Below, in pieces: positions 14,201-26,913 of a stretch of DNA of 64,000 bases. Each line of letters begins with the position of its first letter. Within the stretch, counting starts at the first letter, position 1. A model generated the notes under the pieces. The model was not told the origin of the DNA. It did no database searches and saw only the letters and a list, made by a program, of their open reading frames with translations. This stretch comes from Allium sativum (taxonomy: Eukaryota; Streptophyta; Magnoliopsida; Asparagales; Amaryllidaceae), in NCBI GenBank assembly GCA_030737875.1, contig CM060922.1, positions 758,643,603 to 758,707,602 on the forward strand. Direction: 5' to 3'. Both the position numbers and the translations under genes were made by a program.

Positions 14201-17144
14201 ACAAAATTGTATTTTTCATGCATTTTGTTTGTATAATTTTATCATCATTACTCACAAAACAAGAATAAATTTTATCATAATTCACACATATAAGACTAGA
14301 TTTTAAATTTTATAAGACAAATATATTATGAGCCATTAATTATTTTTAATGTATAATATAAAATTATTAAATTTTCTCTAATATAATTGCATTTTACATC
14401 AACAAATATTTAGTACATGAATAAAGTATGATAGTTTTTGTGCTTGGAGTATTGGAAGGTTTGGATATGGCATGAAACATGCAAAAACATAGAATTAAAT
14501 TTCAATTAGATATAATATACTTGATAAGTTATTAAAAAATGCTATAAAAAAAAGTGGACCAAATAGCGCGCGCTATAGCGCAAGCCTTGCGCTATTCGCT
14601 ATTGACTACACTGGTTCAACATTGGGTTCCCATTGTCAAACAAGAGGAGTTTCTTGAGGTTGAGGCAGGTGTGGCGGAGGAGGCGGTGAGGTCTACGCAA
14701 TTTGTTTCGACCTAAAATTGCATGTATTAAATTTTCCAGTCTGACGTATTTCACTTCCACTTGTTCAGGCACAAAGCGGCTTTTCTCAATATTCTCGATC
14801 ATATCGATAACAATGTAAATTTTGCTAACTACATCATGTTTCAGTGGTGTTCAAGATTATTTCAATATGAAACGATGAGTTATTTTCCAATATCAATATT
14901 TGTATTCGGCCAACATAATAGGAGGCGTTTGCTCAACAATCATGTTCTAAAGTTTATCATTCCACAGATAGATGGTTTCATTGATGTACTCCCCTCAATC
15001 TTCAAGGTTTTCAGTAATTGGAACAACCAAATTGGGGATATGTTGAAAAATATAACTAAATTGTCTTATTATCTGATCCAAACAATGATCCTCAGAGTCA
15101 AAAAAACAAACCATTCGAGTCTTATTCATCAAATATTTATATCGATCCATTAGATAATTCGTTGTGTCAAGAGCTAAGCCATATTGATCTGAAGTAACAT
15201 CCTCAAATGGAAGTAAGTGCAATTCATTGCGATAAAATTGGACATTTTTAGCGTCCAATATTTTGCCACGTTCCATCAATAAGAAAATTAACAATGCGAA
15301 ATATAACTAATTTTTAGAATTACCATACTGATAATTATTCATACTTACTGGCAACCATACGAAAGATAATGATCTAAATTGTCTGGGACTTGTACATTAG
15401 ATTGATCAATTGTCAGATAGACCCACGACCATAATTAAAATAAATTGAATTAAATAGGGAATAACAAGCGCTAGTAATGTGAAATTGATAATAAAATGAC
15501 AATGATATATATACATGCAATAAACACATTCAGTCACTTACAAAATTAGACTTTCGCAATTCAACAGCTGACAATTCGTTGTACAAGTTTGAGAGCACTG
15601 CACTACCTTAAGCATGATAACGAAATTGTTGAAAGTCTTTTAAAAATGGCAAATACTTCAAAATAATATTGTCTTTCTGAATGACTTGCAAAAAGTCAAG
15701 ATTTAAGATGTATAAAATTACAGGACGAGCTCGTTGCTGTAACCCGACATCTGTTGTCTCAGCATGAAGGGGCCCCCTAAAAACGTCCCTGAACCATCTC
15801 ATTCTAATTTCAATCCTTGTTAAAATTGATTTTTAGAAGACTACACCTCTCATTTCATAAATTCTTTAGTTGGACTGAGAATCATAAAAAAATAACAGGA
15901 TTGCCACCGACGCCAATGCCAGTAATTTCTCAACATCAAAGAAAGTAATAGTCATTTCTCTAACTCTAAAACATATTAGTTTTCGGTCTCCATCTGTCAC
16001 ACAATGCGGTGGTAAGTCCGTGATCTAACCTAATATAATATTATAATCTATCCGCAGTACACTCCAAATGCAGTCGTTCGAAGATATCCTTCTATTCGAG
16101 GATCTTTGCATTGTATGAGTTTTAATTTGCTCGAATGATCAAGAGGTTGAACTTTTGAAGCTCCATTCAATTAAATGTTAATATATGACACAAAATTACT
16201 TAAAAGCTTAATGACATTATTAATGCAATAATGACCTTACACAAGTATACAAATATACCTCCATAAGTTTTTGATTGTTGCTACGATGCTCCTCTCGCCA
16301 GTAGAGAACACTTGGATCAATCGTTTCAGACTCTAATTCTACTTCAAATTTTTCATACAATGTTATATCACAACCATTGCAAACCCTAAACATAACTAAA
16401 TCCAATATCGATATTTAAATCATACTTATAACATCTATTAGTGAAATGATTAGAAAACATATGCAAAATCTCTAAAACCCATTAAATTAATGATTAGAAA
16501 ACATATACAAAATCTTTATAATTTTTACCTTTTCTTTGAGAAAATGTTGAAGCTTCTTCCATTTTCTAAGATTTTGAGGATGGAAAATATATAATTTGAT
16601 GTTTTGAATGAATCTGCGAGTGAGATTTGGGTTTTGGAGTTAGGGATTTTGAGAGAAATTGAAGCAGAGAGTTGAATGGAAAGAAGAGGAGGGGCTGTCT
16701 AGATATAACCCGAAATCGTCTATGCGTGGTCCATGAACGCGCATGAACAAAATTGTTCATACACGTTTTGGAATGTGCATGAACACAAATGTTCATGCAC
16801 GTTTTTGAAATGTGCATTTTTTTTAAACCTGCGCATTCCAAAAATGCGCCTGTTCATGCACGTTTGTGAAATGCACAAACTTACTTGTAAGTTCTGAAAC
16901 AGACCTATTTTTATTACAAATTATTTCCACGAGTCTAGTTTAAAAATTTGTCCTTATTTTTATTCATGATAGATGCCTTTTATATTTAGTTGTTTTCATT
17001 CTTAATATCAAACAATAACAATCGAATGTTTTACAGACATCACATCATAATCTGAAATTAATCATGATAGTCGACATTTAATGGGATAATACAAGTTTAA
17101 TCAATTTCCTTATCCAATTAGCTACTTGAAAAGCACGCACACAC

Positions 17145-17189
<45 letters not shown>

Positions 17190-18648
17190 GTATATGAGAT
17201 TGTACTTGTTGCACATATAATGCTATACGGTCTACGATGGTCGTGTTTTATATTTTTGAAAATGAGGAAAGTTCAACTACTCTCCGATCGTTTAGGAGTA
17301 TATGTGCGACAATATATTCATTTCATTAATTTTAAACGAGGTGCATTGGCATGAACCCTCCATGTATTCAAGGTAGATTAATTAGTACAATGGTATACAT
17401 TTTGTATGTGCAAGGTAACATGTTTTTTGCAAATGATAAGCATTCAACATGTGAAAAATAAAATTAATAATACAAATGACTAATGTCCTTAGTGTCTAAA
17501 AAAAAATGTCATTGTGTCGGTAACATTAGTTCAGTATGTGTAAACCCATATGAAGTTTAGCAAGGTTTTCAAAATGAGATGCAAATTGTAAACAGTACAA
17601 TTCAAATTTTATGTCGAAACGGGATTTAAATCTCAAATCGTGAATCCAGATAATCTTTATTTTAAAATTTGCACACACTTTGGAATTAATTTTGATGTTT
17701 GAACTTCTACATCTGAACCTAAAACATCATTTTTTTTTGTTCCAATTTTGTTTTGAAAATGGGTAGAATTAGAATTGTAAACGCAAATAAGTATATTGAA
17801 TATATTAATTTGGACCAAGTGATTTTCTTAAAGTGCGGTATTAACTGGGTTTGAATCGTAAAGAGAGAGATCCGACTTGAAACGGGATTCAAATCGTAGG
17901 ATTTCCATAATTTTTGACAACAATGTTTTTAGCATATTTGTTTCCCTATTATAGGTCTTAAGAGTGCCAATATAAAAAAAAAAAGATTATATATGGTAGA
18001 GCTGAAAATATTTTTGATGAATATTTTTGCATGACTAAGAATGCTATCTAGACCATCAAAGTCCATGACTATTATTCATTTTATTAGACTTAGTTTCATA
18101 ATTTGTCATCGTTGAAGCAAAAACTAACTTAGTTGTGAACTGTTTATGAATGAGATTGAAATGCATGTCAATATTTTATATTATATTGTGGGTGCTTTGG
18201 AACATGTAATTTGCGAAGAAATTCTTCAAACAAAATACTTAGTTAAAATAATCGCAACCTCGATGTAATATAGGTTGTTTTTGGGATAAAAATGCGTGGT
18301 TAGAATTGATTTTAAAATATTAAATTCTAGAACATAAAAAAGTATACATACATGCATGTACGAATCTTTAATAATATCTTTGGTGTTTGCCTTTATCGGT
18401 GTAGATGTGAAGTTTCAAAAATGCCGGTTAAATAATGATAAGAATAAAACAAGAAACATCACAAATAATTAATGTTACCTAACATAATCAAATAAGATCT
18501 TTTGCTAACCAATGTACTTATAATTTCGAGTGATAGAGAAAAATCAAAGAATATCCAAGATATGACTCGTAAAAAGCAACTTGGTTAGATATCTGGCTAA
18601 CATCAATAACAAAAGAATATTTTTTGGATAAATTTGTGCAACTTATGA

Positions 18649-18688
<40 letters not shown>

Positions 18689-19547
18689 AGGTTAGAGTAA
18701 ATATTATCCATCAGTAAAATAGAATCAGATCTTTTCCCAACATCACAGCTACAACCACATGGCCACAAACTGCAACTACCAAGGATAGATGTGATATTAG
18801 ATCATCGTCATCTATCCTTTCTTTATTAAGGATTAGTAAACTTTTAGTTGATCTGTATTGTGTGTTGAATTGCTTATTAAGAGATTTTTAAATAGGATTA
18901 AATGAAGAAATTTAAGATATGACTCATAAAAAGTATGATACTCATAAAAAGTAACTTTTAGTTGATCCTCATCTAAAACTTATGATACTCTCCCTAAGAT
19001 AACCCTAAGCTCATGGTTTTCGTACATGGATCGCTAGCTTCTACGTGCTGCTGTCCAGCACCAGCTCTTTGAACATATTCTAATTTCTCAAGTCCCCTTT
19101 TATTACTTTCACTCATGTCATGTTGGTCGACCTATCTTTCTTTGAGCATTCGGTACAGTCTATAATTCGAGCGCGCATAGGCGCCTTTGAGACCTCCTTA
19201 GAGATGTCCAAGCCATCTAAAATGGTGGTGGATCGGCTTCTTTTCAATTGGTGCAACTTAAAGTTTATCGCTTGTATCATCATTTCTAATTTGGTCTCGT
19301 CTTGTATGCTCAGAGCTCCATTGCAACATACATATATTTGCTCCACTTATCTTTTGATTGTGTTGTCTTTTAGTAGGGTAGTATTCTGCATCATATAACA
19401 TCACATATGCATCTCTGCTACACTTATCTTTTGGATGCGTTACCTTTTAGTAGGCCAACATTTTGCATTGTGTAACATCGTATGCGCCCCCCCACACACA
19501 CATATACATACATATACACACACATATACATACATATACATATACAT

Positions 19548-19605
<58 letters not shown>

Positions 19606-19837
19606 AGAGAGAGAGAGGATCATGAGCACCCCAAATGGTGCATCTTCCATTTAGCCCCTTTCCACCACACATCCCACTAACTCTCTATCCCACTAATTTA
19701 TTTTACTATGAGTGGTGGAAATAAGGTGGCTATTGTGATGCTCCGTTTTTGGGATACAGTTGAACGCTCCTCGTATGTATATATCACACACGCATCCGCC
19801 GAATAAAGTTGATTAGACAAGTTCTATGATATGATCA

Positions 19838-19886
<49 letters not shown>

Positions 19887-22800
19887 TATCTATATATATA
19901 TATGTATATATGGGCATCTAATTTGAAACAACATTGGAGTATTTTAAGAAACAAAATATGCACATCCGGTTAGTTTATATGGTAGATTTGAATAAAGTTG
20001 AATCCAATATGTCATTCGTGGCTTTTCACTCACGATGATTCAAATTATGGACTTTAGAATGATAAAAAAAATGTATGCATTATATAGAGGGAGTTGGGAA
20101 AATGGCCAAGTACTATCGATCGTGAACGATCGATGACATTGGTCGTTACCGATCGATGGCATTGATCGATACCAATCGGCGAGTTTATCAATCCTTAATG
20201 AGTAGTTAATGGATTTTGGTCTTGGATTACCACTAGAAGTTTAGGTATGAAGCAATGGTGGATTGACGGACAGGACACTACACATTGAAGCGAGAATGAA
20301 AATTTTCTTGAGTCCATTGGTCAGTAATGGTTGATATCTGTATTATCGAAGCGAGCACTATAGCGCGCTATAGCGCCAAATAGCGCATAGGCTGCGTCAT
20401 TCTACTTCTTATAGTTCAAGGGTCCCTTATAGCGCAGAAATAGAGCGCTATTTTATCAATAGCGTATAGCGATAAATAGCACGCTATTTTTTCTTTTTTC
20501 TTTTAAAGGTTTGGTGAGTGTGTAAAGAAGCCCTGTCTGGCCCATTTAATTTGAATAATAACCTAAGAAGTCCATTTTGTTTCCTATTTAGACAATTACG
20601 CAACAAGTGAATCAACTTCTAAACTAATGCAAAATTATTTTCTTCTTCAAATCAATTTTTGCTGCTAGAAAAACTGACGCTGACTTCAATTAGTTTGTTA
20701 AATGCTTTATTCATTTGATTTTGTGATTGGCTTTACTTTTGTTTTCTCCTTCTCTAAATCTGAATTTTAAACTATCCATGTCTTTTTTCCCCCTTTTATC
20801 TACTTTCTAGATGGACATACGGTTTCAGGGCTTTTTTTTTTCTGAGATATTTTGCGGATATAGGTTTTATTTTGTGCTTTTTTCTTATGTTAACCTTTTG
20901 CTGAGATTTTTTTCAAAGAAAAAAAAAAACTATTTTCTACTTTCTAGATGAACATACATGCTTTCATATTTTATATGAATTGTACTTTTCATGCATTTTT
21001 CCTGTGTTAACTTTTTTCTAAGATCTTTTATATTTTATGTGAATTGTACTTTTCATGCTTTTTTTGGTAGAATCTCATCATAACTCACAAACAAGAGTAA
21101 ATTTCATCATAAGTATATTTTATCCATCAATAATTTTGAATGTACAATATGAAATTACTAATTTTTCTCTAACATAATTACATTTAACATTAAATAATGA
21201 TAACACATGCATAAAGTATGCTAGCATTGCATTTAGAGCCTTGAACATCTTGGATATGGCACAAAATTTGCTACAAAAGCATTAAATTTCAGTTACATAT
21301 GATAATTCGATTAGTTGTGTAAAAAAAACATTATAGCGCGTTATAGCGCCTAGCGCAAAATAGCGCATAGCGCAAGCCTTGCGCTGCTGTTTTACGCTAT
21401 TCGCTATTGACTACGCTGGTTGGTATGATATTTTCTGTGAGCTGAGCAACTTGGTCCTATTCTTCTACTTAATTTTGTCAGTGGAGATATTTTACAAAAT
21501 AGCACTCCGACTTTCCGAATGAAGGAGGTTGAATCTAAAGCTGTAGCTCGTTCCTGTACACCTATTAGTGCAGGAACATGATCAGAAAAGGAGATCCAAC
21601 TTTTTCACACCAAGGGGAGAGTTTTCTGTTTTTTAACTCGGATTTGTAGTAGATTTCGAGTTATTAATTGTTGTTCTCTCTAGAAATTAGCGAAAGTGCA
21701 TAATAAAATCAAATTAAAATGAAACGTAGGCAACACCGGAATATAATAAAATGCCATGTGTCATTTACATGATTTCCTCTTTTATTTTATTTTTCCATAT
21801 TTTGCTGAATTTAGTTCTGAGATTTTGTAGGTTGGACTCATAATTAACGACAATCAAGAGGCTACATTCACAATCTACAATCAATGATTATGTTCCAATC
21901 ATTGGTTACCCATAGCATCTACCGCAGTGTTTGACCTTTTTTTTTTTTTTTTTTTTTGCTAACACAGTATGCGTTTTATAGTTTTCAAAGTGGGTTGTTA
22001 TACTGGCATTATAATATCTGTATCGTGTTTGTCTACACTTTTGTTGATTAGATCATTGTTTTTCCTTCCAACACATTATTAGGATTATACATGACCACAT
22101 TTTATTTCTTAAACAATCACTCAGTCATGGTGAAATATGGTGATAAGTGGCCAACTGTTTCAGTTTGTCCTTATATTGAAGTGTTTATGGAAATATGGAC
22201 AGACATAATAGTCATATTAATATTCCAGTTTCTTTGATCATCCTGTAATGTTTATGATAATAATATAGTGCCACCTTGCTGTAATTGACCATATTATTTT
22301 AAGGGAAGCATGTGTCTTTCGTGGCTCTCACACACATGCACAACCGTGCTATTAGAACAGCGATTGTTCTTATTATTTTCCTACATATACTATTAATGAA
22401 TAGATTTGTTTGTGTAGGATTTACGTATGTTTACCATTTTTGCCATTTCTTAAAGTCACATGAATATCCTTTTAAATTTCCATGTTGTTGTATTTCTGCA
22501 TTGTGTGCATGTTTGAGCTTTATCCAAAATCTTAGAATCCTACGATTTACATTGTGTTTTGGATCAAATCCTTCCCTTTACGATTCGATTTACATTCCAC
22601 TTCATATCCACTTAAAACTACATGAATAATCACCCGATCAATACTGGTATATTTAATATACTTGTTTGGATCAGTTCCAATTTTAATGTTTTCTGAACAA
22701 TAATAAAAATGTAACAAGAGAAAACTCAGTTTTAAGTTCAAGTGTAGAAGTTCAAACATCAAAAATAAATATGCACAAACCTTAAATATGGATCTTTTGA

Positions 22801-23136
22801 ATCAACGATTTGGATCCCAATTAGATTTAAAGTTTAAAATTTGCGATTTGCTATTTGAATCCCGTTGTAAAATCCTTTTGACAGTCCATATTCAAAACAT
22901 GATGTTTGTAATTACTGCCAATTTAAATATATATTAATTAGTGTACATAAGCAGCAGGTTCAACCTTCCTTCATGATAAGTTTACATTGATCATACTAGT
23001 ATAACTAGTGCATGACACACTTGATGTGCTCAAACACAAAGTTTATGATTTTTATTTCCTTTATTTTAAACAAATACTTAAAAGAAACAAAAATGGACTG
23101 TATATGACGTCCCATTGCTTTTTGGCAGTGTAATTT

Positions 23137-23187
<51 letters not shown>

Positions 23188-26100
23188 TATGTTTACACAC
23201 ACACACATATGTATGTACATATGTACATACATACATACATACATACATGCATGTTTCATGTACTGTTGCATGAACTTTTTTATTCACTTCCACGAGTGTT
23301 ACAAAATGCTTAGCAGTTAGGGATGCAAACAAGTTAGGAATAAGCATGGATAAATCAGATTTATGTATTTTTATTATGGTATCTCCTGTTATGTTCTTCA
23401 TATATATTTTTAACCATTGAACCCACCTCTCAAATAGAGTTGCTGAGGTTTATTTTGGATAACAGTGAGAGCTATTAGTGGAAATTTTCAAATGCTCTTG
23501 CTATTTTGGCCTTCTTTTTCCCGTTTAAACTTTAACCAGTGTATCTCAACTTTCATCTGCATGTTTATCACTTAGTGGTTTATTTTGTATCATGCACATA
23601 CATTTATATTTTAAAATATTTCAGTGTACCTAACTGTAGTTTCCTAACAGAGATACCGTCAAGTAAGCAAGCAGAGGCTTGATCGAGCCATTATTACTTT
23701 TTTTCAAAATTTTAGAAAGACATACGTTGGTGATCAAGCAGTACATTCATCAAAGGTAAAAAGTTCTGTCAAGCGTAGTATAATTCATTCTACCATTTAC
23801 AATCTTTTATGACACAGTTTTCCTGCAGCAATTATATTCAAGGTTGTCTGAACTTCTTGGCATCCATGATCATTTAGTCCTCCTCAATATCATTGTTGGA
23901 AAAGTTGCTACAAACCTGAAATACTATACAGAGGTGACTGTTCAATTCCATTACGTGTAGTTCCCCTTGTGTTGTTCTTAATATATATTTTACTGATCAT
24001 CCTCAATTATTTAATTTTTGGAGTGTGAGGAGGTTATCATGCACACCCTGTCCCTATTCCAGGAGTTAGCATCTGGGTTAGTTCGCTGTTCTGTAAAAAC
24101 TAATAACTAGCCTTTTCTTCATTACTTTACTGACATTTTTGAGTTGTTTGTAGTTACATGACTGGCAAACTGATGCTTAAGTTGGATACTGTTAAATTCA
24201 TTATTGCAAACCACACGGTAACTTTTGATCAAAAGAATTTTAAAAAACCAACTTTATTTTGAAAAATAGTTGCCAACTGACTAGAGTAAATTCTGCAAAT
24301 CAGAGGGAAAATTTTCCATTTCTCGAAGAGTTTAGGTGTTCCCGCTGCAGGACAACCTTTTACTATTCTCTTGGCTATTTAATTTTTATGGATGACAGCC
24401 CCATCAAATTCAGATCATCTATGGATCCACTTTTACAGGTATGGGAACGGGCATCTACGAATCGATGCATACAGGCACACATTCCAAATTTAATTTATCA
24501 AGTTTATGTTGAAATCAATTTTCTTCCTTTTCATCATGCCAATGCAATTTTGCATGGTTACACATAAACAAATTTACCGTGCTCTGTTTTATGCTTAGTG
24601 AACAATGCGGCGTGACATAAATATTTATTAGCCTGGGAAGTGAATTGATTTGTTATATTTGATATGTGGTTGTAGGCTTTGTTGTTGCTGGAGTCAAATC
24701 CGGATGCAGCGTTTCATACAGATAAAGCAAAATATGCATTTATTGGTTTAATGAGGGATTTGAGAGGAATAGCAATGGCCACCAATAGGCATGTGAAGTG
24801 ACATATTTGAAGTGTGCCATTATAAAACAAATATTATGACTGATTTATTTGTTGCCATTTCCTCTGCAGTCGCAGAACATATGGGCTACTTTTTGATTGG
24901 CTGTATCCTGCTCATATGCCACTTCTTTTAAAAGCAATTTCACATTGGGCAGACATACCTGAGGTAAATTTCCTTTCTTTTGCATTTATCACGTGTCTTG
25001 ATCAATTGAGTTAGCTTATATCTCATTTTATATGTTTCCAAGATGAACAAATTAATGTATTGTTTCATCATTTTTCATTGTTTGGGCAGCATACATAGTT
25101 TCTAATTGATCTGTTGTATTCACGTGTAAAGTTTGCAAAAGAATTCAAAATTATTACTTTTACAGGTTACGACTCCATTGTTGAAGTTCATTGCCGAGTT
25201 CGTCTTGAATAAGTCACAACGTTTGACTTTTGATCCATCTTCAGTAAATGGAATTCTCTTATTTCGAGAAGTTAGCAAGTTAATTGTAGCATATGGTTCA
25301 AGGGTTCTCTCTCTTCCTAATACATCTGATATTTACGCCAACAAATATAAGGGTATTTGGATATCTCTAACTATTTTACAAAGGGGTAATTTTCTGTTAA
25401 CCATTTAAATTTTGATAATGTTATTTATGTTGTGTTGTTCCTTGCATTTAACTTCTATTAGTTCAGTCGAAAGAACATTTGCTGTTTTGACCTTTTATGT
25501 GTTATTCTTCTTATCGTAAACCTTAGAAGTTGTAGCTTCAATTCATGGTGAACTGGGTGATTAATAAATATCCAATACATTCAAATTGAGTGCCTAACCA
25601 TGATAGGTACTGTAGGAGGATGCAGGAAATTGGGTTTCAGCATATAGTTTTCCGTATCTTTGAGGTTAGGGTTATATATAGGCCTATCAGTGAATATTTT
25701 TGGATGCAGATAGTGTCGCATTCACCTTCGTATTGGAAGTCATTTTCAGTTGTACGATGCATGCAGCTGCAGATACATACAAATATTAGATAATTATACT
25801 ATCCGCTAACGATCGATAAATCAAAGAACATAAATAGTTTTGGTTTTAGCAACTTTTTTCTCAATCCGGTTGGTTGTAAAAAGTGTGAAAATTAAATAGG
25901 TATAATGATAATAGATGGTTTTGAGTAGTTTGTATGCATTAAATTCCTATGGCATAAACCATTAACTTGATAAAACAATAAAAACGTATCTTTCATTGTA
26001 CTAAAACGCACATAATATAAACAATAATCTTGACAAAAATTGGACATATAATTTTCACATGCGGATGCCTTTGCATCCTTATTCATTTGTTCCCGATATC

Positions 26101-26853
26101 AGACATTTATCTGATTTTGGGAAACATATGTCGATGGATTTTGGGTTTTTCTGGTATTAATTAATGGCTCTAGTGATATAGAGGTTTATAAGTTGCGAGG
26201 GTTAGAAAAAGAGGAAATGTTAATTTTGATTATCATGTGTCCGTGGACATATGCATTAGAGTTGTAAATTCATTAAGTTAAAATGTACATGTAAAAATTT
26301 TACAAGATGAAATTCAATAAACTTGAAATGTTACAAAATCAATTTTTTATTGAATTCGAAATCTTGAATTCAAGATCCAAAAATTTCAAATTCAAAATTT
26401 AGAAGTAAAAAAATTATACAATTCAAAAAATATTTTGAAAAAAATAGTATTATGAGTTTGGAAATTCATAAATAAAAAACGATTTAATCTAGTGGCAAAA
26501 TTTCACGTTTTTTCAACATCATGTGTAAATAAATTGTAAAATTTGGTGAAGTTGTTTTTCAAGTTTATCACAGAAAAATCGAGTATGAATATTAATGTTC
26601 TCATTGTTTTTGGCAATTGAAGTGCAAGTATTGAACTTTTAGCCGCCTTTAAAACATTGGAGTTCAAAGGGTGAACTCGCATGGCAAAAACATTGCCATG
26701 ATTGATTCCCAATGACCATACTTACTGGTCAAAGTTCAGAATAGAAGCCGCATACCTTGCGAAATCTGAATAGAATAAAGTCGTTTAGTATTAAGTGTAG
26801 TTTATGCTTGGTTATGGAAGACAATTTCATTGTTGCCTTAACACTTAGCTGAA

Positions 26854-26913
<60 letters not shown>

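Larger units (their letters stand above)
12012..16953 (-). mobile_element. Mutator-like element carrying PMD and GRF-finger gene remnants, ~4.9 kb
   Basis: Long terminal inverted repeats of about 70 bp are seen: left AGACAATTTTTTTAATTAGA, right (reverse complement) GGACAAATTTTTAAACTAGA. Both continue CTCGTGGAAATA...TAATAAAAAT.GGT.TGTTTCAGAACTTA. Flanks are TTATTTTCA (12003-12011) and TTATTTTTA (16954-16962), a 9-bp target duplication with one mismatch, which points to the Mutator superfamily. Subterminal regions repeat motifs such as 'gcatgaacaaaattgttcat'. Inside, on the minus strand, are decayed pieces of a plant-mobile-domain gene and a GRF-type zinc-finger gene. No Mutator transposase is recognisable. 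A hAT-like element (13514-14613) inserted later. Confidence 0.7.
5221..23650 (+). other. XPO7: 18.4-kb transposon-packed XPO7 intron
   Basis: The donor (CTCTCAG|GTATCA) and acceptor (CTAACAG|AGATAC) join codons ...GLHSQ and RYRQVSKQ in phase 0, as the family sequence expects, so this is a single intron. Its size is explained by nested repeats listed separately: a triplicated segment, a Stowaway-like MITE, three hAT-like elements, a copia remnant, a Mutator-like element, inverted arms and microsatellites. Stretches without a named repeat (5221-6318, 16960-17580, 17930-19340, 21430-22520, 22890-23138) are AT-rich and show no coding segment I recognise. Confidence 0.85.

Noticed and set aside
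19113..19346. 77-codon minus-strand ORF with charged composition
   Set aside because: No recognised domain, no element ends around it and no linked ORF; chance remains the simplest reading.
19424..19680. Three overlapping ORFs rich in Ile-Tyr or His-Thr
   Set aside because: They arise from the compound CA/TA microsatellite on both strands.
23005..23401. Two Cys/Val/Tyr-rich minus-strand ORFs
   Set aside because: They are translations of the (AC)n/(CATA)n microsatellite; neither has non-repetitive coding sequence.
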